In this document: one piece after another, positions 25,730-32,766 of the stretch | Position numbering within the stretch: position 1 is the stretch's first letter | Layout of the letters: every line of letters starts with the position of its first letter | Source: Armatimonadota bacterium | Lineage (GTDB): Bacteria; Vulcanimicrobiota; JACPDT01 | Direction of reading: 5' to 3' | DNA length: 32,766 nucleotides | Assembly (NCBI GenBank): GCA_016183865.1 | Contig: JACPDT010000317.1 | Coordinates: forward strand, 1-32,766 | Notes under the pieces: model-generated | Database searches by the model: none | The model's input: the letters and a program-made list of their open reading frames with translations, nothing else | Told to the model about the DNA's origin: nothing | Program-made: the position numbers and the translations under genes

Positions 25730-27751
25730 CTATAAGAGCCCTCTAATGGCTTTGTAAATGATTTTCAGGCTCAGTCCATTCATACAGTGTCCGTCCCCTT
25801 CCGGGCAGTCCGTCTGGTAGCTGTCCGCACTGCCCTTCCCGATGCACCCTTTCGCATACTCACAATTCACGTCCGCCTGCAGATGGACTTGTCCCGAGTA
25901 GCCGTAGACTCGATGATCGGTCGGTCCCCAGAGGACGACCGCCGGAATTCCGCACAAATGGGCGGCATGCATGATGAAATTGTCTGATGTGACAACAGCA
26001 TTGAAGCGCCCGACAAGAGAGATCAATTGTCTGGGCGTTGTCAATCCCAGCAGACTGTGGGCTCCCCGGATATAGCGATCCCTCATTCTCCCGGCCTGGA
26101 CGATCCCGATCCCGTCTCGATTCAGAACCTCCACAAGGGATTCCCATCTATCGAGGGCCATCTGTTTTCTGGGAGAATCGGAGCTCTGGCAAACCAGAAC
26201 ATTGCGCTTTTTCCACGGTATGAGGCCAGGGAGAACGGGATCATCCTCCGGCGTCCAGGGGATGTAGAGGAGCTCCGGAACAGGAGTCGCGATGCCGAAC
26301 ATGCGGGCCAGAACCTGATAAGCCCTCTTCCCGTGAAGCTTGTAGTCTTCCTGGTCCCAGTAATTTGTGCCGATGAATCCGGCCCCTGGAGGGGGATGGC
26401 CGATGTGAGCGATTGCCGGGTGGCCCTTAAGAAGAGGAGGATATTTTGTTCGGGAAACCAGGTTGAATTGTCGAGAGGGATCCTGTTCCACAACCTGTTT
26501 CAGGACTCCCGAAATCATCAGGGTATCTCCCAATCCCCCGACGGGGTTGATCCACAAGAGATCTCCGTTTCCCATCGCGGGTTCAAGCTGCCTTTTTCCC
26601 GCAACCTTTGTCCCTTGAAGGTGAAGGGCATTTTCCGCCTGAGCCGGCTCGGCAACCGCCGATTCGCCTCTTACTGTGGGCTCGAAATATTGCTCAATAA
26701 GATCCCTCTTTGCCGCACACCATTCCGTTTTGTGAAGAAATGACCCTGAATGGGACCACGAGTCGAGGGGGCAGCCCCCGTGGCAGATGTTCCAGAACCG
26801 GCAGCCTTTGCATTCCCCCTTGGGTAGAACCTTGTTGCGCTCAAGAAGGGCAGCCCTCTGGGGATCTGCAAAAACCTGGGAAAAGGACTTGTCGAAAACG
26901 GAGCCATAGGGGAGCAGGCCCCAGTCCCCCGAACGGCCGCAATGCGACAGGCTTCCATCGGGCAGCAGGTTCAAGTGCGTATGGGCGCAGGCCCCTGAGT
27001 CGCAGCACATCAATGATGGGCTTCCCTCAAGAAGATTGCGAGTCAGGGAAAAGAAGGGCTCCACCTGGCCATACTGTTCACGGCGCTTCCACCATACGGG
27101 AAAGATCGCCCCGAGAAAATGGGCGTATTCCTCGGGGGTGATTTTCAATTGCCAGGGGTCCCCGCCATAGAGAAGGACAGGGTTGAACATGAATGATCCC
27201 TTCGGGGAGAGGTTGGAAAGAAACTGAAACACCTCGAGGGGTTTCGCCAGAGATCGCCTTGTCACCACATAGATGACTCCCCAACTGAATCCTTCTTCTT
27301 CCACGAGACGGAGAGCCTCCATGAACCTCTTGTTATAGGTCTTTGAGTCGCGTTTGGGCCCCAGACCTCTGATATCTCCTATGGGATCGTAGCTTGTGCC
27401 TATGCTTCGAATTCCCAGCTTTCCAAGAATCTCCGCGAACTTCCGGGAAAAGAGAGTAAGGTTGCTCTGCATATCATGCCTGATGCGGTCGCATGTTTTG
27501 GGGCAATGCTTCTCCTGAAAAGAAAGAGCCTGTGAGAAAAAGTCAGGACCCAGCAAAAGGGGTTCTCCACCGTGCCAGATGATTTCCATGTGCTCTTGGG
27601 GTCGTTCCAGCAGGAACTCATTGATCCGACAAAAGAAGATCTCCAGGGTCTCGGCGGACATGGTGGGTGTACGGGGTTTCTTGCGCACAACGTCGCAATA
27701 GGCGCATCTCCCGTTACATGCCTCCGTGGGCTTGAAAATTACGGTTGCCAT
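25730..27751 (-). CDS. Radical SAM/SPASM protein fused to a glycosyltransferase family 9 (heptosyltransferase-like) domain
   Basis: N-terminal CNGRCAYC (CxxxCxxC) rSAM core; SPASM-like CCDSGACAHTHLNLLPDGSLSHCGRSG...CKGCRFWNICHGGCP; C-terminal ~270 aa NPVGGLGDTLMISGVLKQVV...VTSDNFIMHAAHLCGIPAVVLWGPTDHRVYGY as in GT9. Confidence 0.85.
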   Translation of the reverse strand: MATVIFKPTEACNGRCAYCDVVRKKPRTPTMSAETLEIFFCRINEFLLERPQEHMEIIWHGGEPLLLGPDFFSQALSFQEKHCPKTCDRIRHDMQSNLTLFSRKFAEILGKLGIRSIGTSYDPIGDIRGLGPKRDSKTYNKRFMEALRLVEEEGFSWGVIYVVTRRSLAKPLEVFQFLSNLSPKGSFMFNPVLLYGGDPWQLKITPEEYAHFLGAIFPVWWKRREQYGQVEPFFSLTRNLLEGSPSLMCCDSGACAHTHLNLLPDGSLSHCGRSGDWGLLPYGSVFDKSFSQVFADPQRAALLERNKVLPKGECKGCRFWNICHGGCPLDSWSHSGSFLHKTEWCAAKRDLIEQYFEPTVRGESAVAEPAQAENALHLQGTKVAGKRQLEPAMGNGDLLWINPVGGLGDTLMISGVLKQVVEQDPSRQFNLVSRTKYPPLLKGHPAIAHIGHPPPGAGFIGTNYWDQEDYKLHGKRAYQVLARMFGIATPVPELLYIPWTPEDDPVLPGLIPWKKRNVLVCQSSDSPRKQMALDRWESLVEVLNRDGIGIVQAGRMRDRYIRGAHSLLGLTTPRQLISLVGRFNAVVTSDNFIMHAAHLCGIPAVVLWGPTDHRVYGYSGQVHLQADVNCEYAKGCIGKGSADSYQTDCPEGDGHCMNGLSLKIIYKAIRGLL

Positions 27752-28608
27752 ACCCGCGACTCCTCATTCTGCAGTTTTCGGGCTCTGTTCTGACAGGCTG
27801 TTTCCAACATTTCACGGAAAAAAGCGGAGCACCCATTGTTTCCGGGCTTATTTGGAGCGAATCTTCCAAGGCAAGCTTTCCATCCGACGCAAGAGGCGCA
27901 GTGGTGGTTCTCGGCCAGGAGTCGTCTCCACCTGTTTGTCCTTTCCCTGATCGCTGGAAATTCGGCATCTTCTTCGATTTTTGAGAGATCATGGGCGATG
28001 AACTTCCTTGCCTTGAGATCCCCTCGATACAGCGCCACTCGCCCTGTTGCATCAAGATGCAGAAAATGCCTCGGGTCATCGAACCATATGGACCCCCATT
28101 CCAGGTATGCGGAGGGGTCATAGTTGGAAGCAATGAAGGCAAAAGGCTCGATTGAGGCGTGGGGAACGCGCTCAAGCACGGCATAGGTCATCAAGTCTGT
28201 GAGGGCATCCCAGTCCGTCCCGCCGTCGCCGAAAACCGCGCAAGAGTGAATCCCCACAGAAGACAGGATCCGAAGGGCAACGATATTGTCGGGATGGTTG
28301 CAGGGCAGGTAAACTCGCAGATCAAGATCCCGCAGCAAGTTGAGACCTTTTGCAAGATTGCGGAATTTCCCCAGAGATGGCGCCATGATTGCCAGGGGAG
28401 TTCCTTTCAGGTTTTCCCAGAGGTCGAGGTCGGACAGCGGAGAATCGGATTCCACCATCACGCAAAGGAGGTTGTTCCCGCTTTCTCGCACATGCCTCGC
28501 AGCCTTCTGAGCGTGATGGAGGCCGGTCACCTTCACGGCCACCGTGTATCCCTGAAGGCTTCTCAGCAGGGTCTTGTTATGGGGACAGACGATTTTTGGC
28601 AAGCTCAT
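27739..28608 (-). CDS. rSAM-associated protein lacking the CxxxCxxC motif but with a C-terminal Cys cluster
   Basis: Overlaps both neighbouring rSAM ORFs; C-terminus HHCASCVGWKACLGRF...NNGC resembles a SPASM/auxiliary-cluster remnant; no N-terminal CxxxCxxC. Confidence 0.6.
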   Translation of the reverse strand: MSLPKIVCPHNKTLLRSLQGYTVAVKVTGLHHAQKAARHVRESGNNLLCVMVESDSPLSDLDLWENLKGTPLAIMAPSLGKFRNLAKGLNLLRDLDLRVYLPCNHPDNIVALRILSSVGIHSCAVFGDGGTDWDALTDLMTYAVLERVPHASIEPFAFIASNYDPSAYLEWGSIWFDDPRHFLHLDATGRVALYRGDLKARKFIAHDLSKIEEDAEFPAIRERTNRWRRLLAENHHCASCVGWKACLGRFAPNKPGNNGCSAFFREMLETACQNRARKLQNEESRVWQP

Positions 28609-29605
28609 CCTCGATTTCCGGAAGCCTCACAGGCGCCTCAGGGATAAGGCGGTTCAGGACCTGGCACAGCCCACCCCCGGCGCAAACACAGTCTTCCTGG
28701 TATCTGCAGCCATCGCATTCATCATAAATTCCAGGAATCTCCGCCTTGATCTCATCCCTGAGTTTCCAGAAATGATCCTCGATCTGTTTCATCGAGTTGA
28801 ATTCAAAGAGCGATTTTCTCCGGTAATTGGAAAGGGGAAAGCAGAAATAGACACCCATATCGGGCGATATGTCGCAGGCCGGGCCGCAACCAAACTCGAC
28901 AGCGCCTCTGAAGCGGTGAAGCCATCCCAGCTCCTCATCATTGAACCGACAGATGGGAAATCCGCAGTCCAGTCCGGGCCTGACCCGGAGCGTATCGAAA
29001 AGGGACCGATAGGAGTATAGCCGCTCCACGACATGTCTGATTTCCTTCGGGTGGATGAAACGGCTCCCTGCACCCGGGATGGGGTGGGCGATGCCGATGC
29101 GCAAATGTCGCTTCAAGCCGAAACGGTTGATGAGGTCAAAGAGAAAATCGAGCTTGAAATCGGGGCGATAGATATTGAAGCCCGGACTGACCCAGGGCCC
29201 CATGAGGGAGAGAAAACGTTGGATGCTCCCTGTTTCCTTTTCTGAAGCGGGTGTCTGCGCAGGATCATTCAGGTTGCACACAAGGGAAAATCGGTCTGTG
29301 TTGACATCGCAGAGGTGATGCTTGAGCTCTTCGAGCCTGGAGGGGCTCAGGATTCCATTCGTGAAGACTGTAACATCAAAGCCTCGTTCCAGCAGATAGA
29401 GGACAAAATCAACAAATTCGGGGTGTACCGTCGGCTCCCCGCCCAGAAGGGACAAATGCCTCTCCCCTGATGCCTTGAGGAAATCCGCGATGTAGATGAG
29501 GTTCTCCCAGGACATGCGAATCCCGGTGTCCCCCGACATTTCTTCCTTTGCGAAACAATAGGGACAGGAGCGGTTGCACCGTGTGGTAAGAAGTATATTC
29601 GCCAT
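28577..29605 (-). CDS. Radical SAM/SPASM protein
   Basis: LLTTRCNRSCPYCFAKEEMS (CxxxCxxC), GGEPT, C-terminal CGPACDISPDMGVYFCFPLSNY...CDGCRYQEDCVCAGGGLC SPASM-like. Confidence 0.88.
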   Translation of the reverse strand: MANILLTTRCNRSCPYCFAKEEMSGDTGIRMSWENLIYIADFLKASGERHLSLLGGEPTVHPEFVDFVLYLLERGFDVTVFTNGILSPSRLEELKHHLCDVNTDRFSLVCNLNDPAQTPASEKETGSIQRFLSLMGPWVSPGFNIYRPDFKLDFLFDLINRFGLKRHLRIGIAHPIPGAGSRFIHPKEIRHVVERLYSYRSLFDTLRVRPGLDCGFPICRFNDEELGWLHRFRGAVEFGCGPACDISPDMGVYFCFPLSNYRRKSLFEFNSMKQIEDHFWKLRDEIKAEIPGIYDECDGCRYQEDCVCAGGGLCQVLNRLIPEAPVRLPEIEDELAKNRLSP

Positions 29606-29612
29606 GCCTGGG

Positions 29613-29653
29613 GGTAAGCAGTCAGCAATCGGTCACCCATCTGACAGCTTACC
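29613..29653. repeat. Hairpin between PKD-like gene and rSAM gene
   Basis: GGTAAGC-A-GTCAG / 15-nt loop / CTGAC-A-GCTTACC: 12 bp paired with one central A/A mismatch. Confidence 0.6.
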
Positions 29654-29655
29654 GC

Positions 29656-30312
29656 TTATCTGGCCTCCTCGATCGTGACCGTCACGCTTCCTCCCCTGTT
29701 CGAGCCGTCAAAGACGGTAAGGACGTATTTACCTGTATCCGGCAATTTGCCTTCCCAACTGTTGACCCCATCCCTGGCACCCTCGTTGGGGGGATGGTAG
29801 TTGCCGCCTGACGCAGATTCGAGATGGCCATAAGGCTCCATCCCCGCGGCCTGGGCCTGCATATGGATGCGTACCTTCTGCCCGCGTGTGGCCTGGAACC
29901 GGATCTCCGATGCTCCGCCTTCTCCCGCCACTGTAACGGTCTTTTTCACGGCGACATGGATCGGCTGGTTCCAGGAGGCGCTTTGGGTGCCGGAACGGAC
30001 GAGGACCCCTGCGGTGAAGTCTCCGATACGCTCATAAGTGTGGGCAGGGTTTTGCTCACCGGATGTAGAGCCTTCCCCGAAGGTCCATCGGTAAGAGTAT
30101 TTGCCTTTTCCGCCGACGGCTTTGCACTGGAACTTCACTGTCAGTGGGGGCGCTCCATCGGTGGGCGTTGCGGCGCAGGAGATCGTGAGGGGCAGCTTCT
30201 CCGCGGACAGGGTCCATCCCGCCAGAAAGCCGATCAGGACCAGGAAGGCCGTGCAGCAATACACGAAGGCACGGCCACCGGGTTGTGGTTTCCAGGTAAG
30301 CCGAATGTTCAT
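29656..30312 (-). CDS. Secreted/membrane-anchored PKD-like domain protein
   Basis: N-terminal TM/signal; TPTDGAPPLTVKFQCKAVGGKGKYSYRWTFGEGSTSGEQNPAHTYERIGDFTAGVLV is a PKD domain pattern. Confidence 0.8.
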   Translation of the reverse strand: MNIRLTWKPQPGGRAFVYCCTAFLVLIGFLAGWTLSAEKLPLTISCAATPTDGAPPLTVKFQCKAVGGKGKYSYRWTFGEGSTSGEQNPAHTYERIGDFTAGVLVRSGTQSASWNQPIHVAVKKTVTVAGEGGASEIRFQATRGQKVRIHMQAQAAGMEPYGHLESASGGNYHPPNEGARDGVNSWEGKLPDTGKYVLTVFDGSNRGGSVTVTIEEAR

Positions 30313-30534
30313 TCAAGATCCCCCCATTCATTTCACGTTGTCCCACCGATTTGATCCGGACCAATTCCCTCATTCTTCCACAATTTTCAGGCAGTTCCTT
30401 CGGCCCTTGTACCGCCCCTGCCCAATTGGCCGAAAAAGCATCTTCCAAATCCCTCGACGAACCGGTACGCAGTTTTGCGAACAAGCAATCACGTCCCCTG
30501 TGTGGCTGAATGCCGACCGCTGGATGCTGAACGT

Positions 30535-32559
30535 TTACAGGCTGGCGCTCGGCCGTCGGGGCCTGTCGTTCACCAGGCGTGTTCCCTGACCGACAAGCTT
30601 CATCACATTCTGCTGGAGAAATGCGGGGGCACTGTTCGCGGCGATTTGAAGGAGGGTGTTCCATCTGAAAGGTGGCGGCACGTCCCACTCAACCTTGAAT
30701 TCGGCTCCGGAGGCCGCGTCATGTTCAAATTCAGATTCAAAAACCGTCTTTAGATGCCGGGCAAGGTCAGGGTCCGATATCCGCAAATTCAGCTCCTTGT
30801 TCAAGTAGAAAGCCTGCGGCGTCCAGTCGCACGAACCTGCAAGAACTATCTCATCGTCGAAAAGGGCCATTTTTGTGTGAAAGTGGCGCCGGCAGTCGTC
30901 GGGTGAGCGCTTTTCATCCTTGAAGATTCGCGTCTCCACGCCCGATTCCGTCAGTCTCTCCCATGCTTCCCTGTTGACCGGAGCATTCGAAAGAAGAACC
31001 CGTATCTTCACACCCCCCTGGTGTGCTTCGATCAGCTCATTCACTACATTTTTGTCCGTGAGCCAGTACATTCCCACATCTATGGATTTCTTTGCCTCCC
31101 TGATGCTCCGGTTCACGTGTTCCGCGATTCTATCGTTTCCCGGCTTGCTTCCCACGATCTCGACGGCGGGGCTTTGATCGTAGTGAATCACGTAGCGGGG
31201 TGTGCCGCCCGATTCTCTCCAATCTTCCTCAAAGAGCCTGCGGGTTTCATTTACAGTATCGCCTGTGACAAGAAAGGAGAGATCAAAGTTCTCATTTTTT
31301 CCGAACATCTCGCCCCAGTTCTTGCTGCCCACGATGGCCGCTTTGTCGTCAATAATGGCCAGTTTCGTGTGATTGAACTGCCAGAGGGACTTCGTGATCG
31401 GATATTCCAGAACGGCAGCCCCTGCGGCCCGAAGATCATCCATGGTTTTGCGGTGTATTTCTTCATCCTTTTCAGACCAGCCGAGAGGATTGTTCATGAT
31501 CCGGACTTTCACTCCCTCTGCCAGCTTCTCTTTCAACAGGTCAGCCATGATTGTGCTCTTGAAGGAGAACATCTCCACGTCAATGGAACGGACGGCTGAG
31601 CGGACCAGACTCAGTGCCGCGGGGTCAATCGCCTCATTCGAGAGGGGAACCAGGGTCGTAGCTCCGACTTTGAAGGCAGGCTTGTCCCCCAGCCCGATGG
31701 AGCCGGGGTCGAAGGGTTCAGGGGGCTCGGCCTGGCCTTTCTCCGTGGTGTTCCTTTCCTTCTCCCCATGAAAAACGGAATCCCCGAACAAACGGCCATA
31801 TTGGCTGCCGATCTCAAACCCTTTTCGTCCGCCGCGATAAAGGCCGACAACGAGGCCAAGGGGGGTGCCGATCACCATTCCCGCCGCGTTTGCAATCGCG
31901 TTGCTCCCCGTCGTTTCCTCCAGGAATTCGTGAATTCTGTAAGTCGGTTTTGCAAGAGTATTTTCGATCTTGCCGAATCCGTACACCGATTCAGGTGAGT
32001 ATTTGCACGCAATCTCTGCATTCACATCGTCAATCTTGTCTCTGGCCGCCCTGTCCGAGAGATAGGCGCCAAGGCCGGCGCCGACAGTTCCCATCAATGC
32101 CGCCCCTGCCAGGCCGCCTGCCAGGGTGACCGCCGCTCGGCCCAGACGCTCCAGATATCCCTTTTCGGTGGTCCCTGTTGACTCTTGCGGCTTCCTGTTT
32201 TCGGAAGTATTCCTCAGATAATGGGTCTCATAAGAGAAAATCTTTTCACCAGGTTCATACCGGTAATTCATGTGGGCAGGCACGAAGTCGTGCCCATGAC
32301 CTGACTCCTGGTGGGAGACGACGGGGTCTTCGCCGCCGGAAGCGGTCTTGTGGCAGCGCATCATACGCATGAAGCCCATGGTGCCGCCCTTGAAGAGTCC
32401 GTATTCCTTCACCGCTTCCAGGGTGTATTGGGAGCATGATGGAGTATACTTACAGCCATAATTTCGGTCATCCCGCAGGCCTGCCGAAACATGCTTCTGG
32501 TACTTCCTGATGGCCCAGACGCCGAATTTGCCGAGCACTGGAGAGACAGGATCTCGCAT
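30535..32559 (-). CDS. Fusion: N-terminal YidD domain + Gly-rich hydrophobic segments + PLD-superfamily domain (two HKD motifs)
   Basis: aa ~10-75 AIRKYQKHVSAGLRDDRNYGCKYTPSCSQYTLEAVKEYGLFKGGTMGFMRMMRCHKTASGGEDPV = YidD signature; AAVTLAGGLAGAALMGTVGAGLGAYL glycine-zipper-like; FNHTKLAIIDDKAAIVGSKNWGE and HFHTKMALFDDEIVLAGSCDWTPQ = HKD motifs. Confidence 0.88.
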   Translation of the reverse strand: MRDPVSPVLGKFGVWAIRKYQKHVSAGLRDDRNYGCKYTPSCSQYTLEAVKEYGLFKGGTMGFMRMMRCHKTASGGEDPVVSHQESGHGHDFVPAHMNYRYEPGEKIFSYETHYLRNTSENRKPQESTGTTEKGYLERLGRAAVTLAGGLAGAALMGTVGAGLGAYLSDRAARDKIDDVNAEIACKYSPESVYGFGKIENTLAKPTYRIHEFLEETTGSNAIANAAGMVIGTPLGLVVGLYRGGRKGFEIGSQYGRLFGDSVFHGEKERNTTEKGQAEPPEPFDPGSIGLGDKPAFKVGATTLVPLSNEAIDPAALSLVRSAVRSIDVEMFSFKSTIMADLLKEKLAEGVKVRIMNNPLGWSEKDEEIHRKTMDDLRAAGAAVLEYPITKSLWQFNHTKLAIIDDKAAIVGSKNWGEMFGKNENFDLSFLVTGDTVNETRRLFEEDWRESGGTPRYVIHYDQSPAVEIVGSKPGNDRIAEHVNRSIREAKKSIDVGMYWLTDKNVVNELIEAHQGGVKIRVLLSNAPVNREAWERLTESGVETRIFKDEKRSPDDCRRHFHTKMALFDDEIVLAGSCDWTPQAFYLNKELNLRISDPDLARHLKTVFESEFEHDAASGAEFKVEWDVPPPFRWNTLLQIAANSAPAFLQQNVMKLVGQGTRLVNDRPRRPSASL

Positions 32560-32766
32560 ATCTTATTCTAGCACTATCCATAGGGCTTGTGAATAAAGGA
32601 AATGTGAACAGTCAGAGGGTTGCAGCCATAATCCCCCATCAAAAAAATGTTGAACTTGGTGGCGCCTGTATGGTCAAAGGAATCAGGGTTTGTTCAGTGA
32701 TTTTTCGATCACCAACGAGGTGCACTCTTGTTACGTTTCTAAGGAAAAAGCGAGGGTGAGCTTGCG

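Noticed and set aside
30056-30688. 210-aa minus-strand ORF spanning the PKD/PLD intergenic region
   Set aside because: Overlaps the PKD gene out of frame and the 3' end of the PLD gene; no SD or family motif.
1-32766. CRISPR arrays, tRNA/rRNA genes, IS transposases
   Set aside because: No regularly spaced repeats, no cloverleaf or rRNA signatures and no transposase motifs noticed on either strand by eye.
32581-32766. Possible gene start at the right edge (GTGAGCTTGCG)
   Set aside because: Too little sequence in the window to support a coding call.

Overview
A 32.8-kb, fairly GC-rich bacterial chromosomal window that is gene-dense and lies mostly on the minus strand. No rRNA, tRNA, CRISPR array or transposase was recognised. 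The taxon cannot be fixed from sequence alone. Recognisable genes, left to right: a truncated secreted serpin; a type IV pilin-like protein; a DnaJ-type CxxCxGxG protein with a carboxypeptidase-regulatory-like domain; a Qng1/DUF2419 queuosine-salvage homologue; a hexapeptide acyltransferase; a small HD hydrolase overlapping an AtoE-type transporter; pntAA-pntAB-pntB; VKOR; an NHLRC2-like thioredoxin/NHL protein; a VOC protein; cstA; a SnoaL-peroxiredoxin fusion; MFS; an MBL-fold persulfide-dioxygenase-like protein; a zinc metalloprotease; a 4HBT thioesterase; a pair of paralogous small hydrophobic proteins next to a PLD-family protein; a Tyr-rich Tat-signal peptide next to an overlapping radical-SAM cassette; a PKD-like protein; and a YidD-PLD fusion. 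Best candidates for something undescribed: (1) a putative RiPP locus: Tat-leader peptide in which all nine Tyr occur as Y-x-[S/D/N], beside rSAM/SPASM + rSAM-like partner + rSAM/SPASM-GT9 fusion; (2) an in-frame UGA at codon 20 of the MBL-fold gene, followed at bacterial-SECIS distance by a perfect 6-bp hairpin (candidate selenoprotein); (3) a YidD-PLD fusion and a second PLD cluster bracketed by 57-bp direct repeats; (4) an NHLRC2-like protein lacking its thioredoxin active-site cysteines. All family calls are by eye from conserved motifs; no database search was run.
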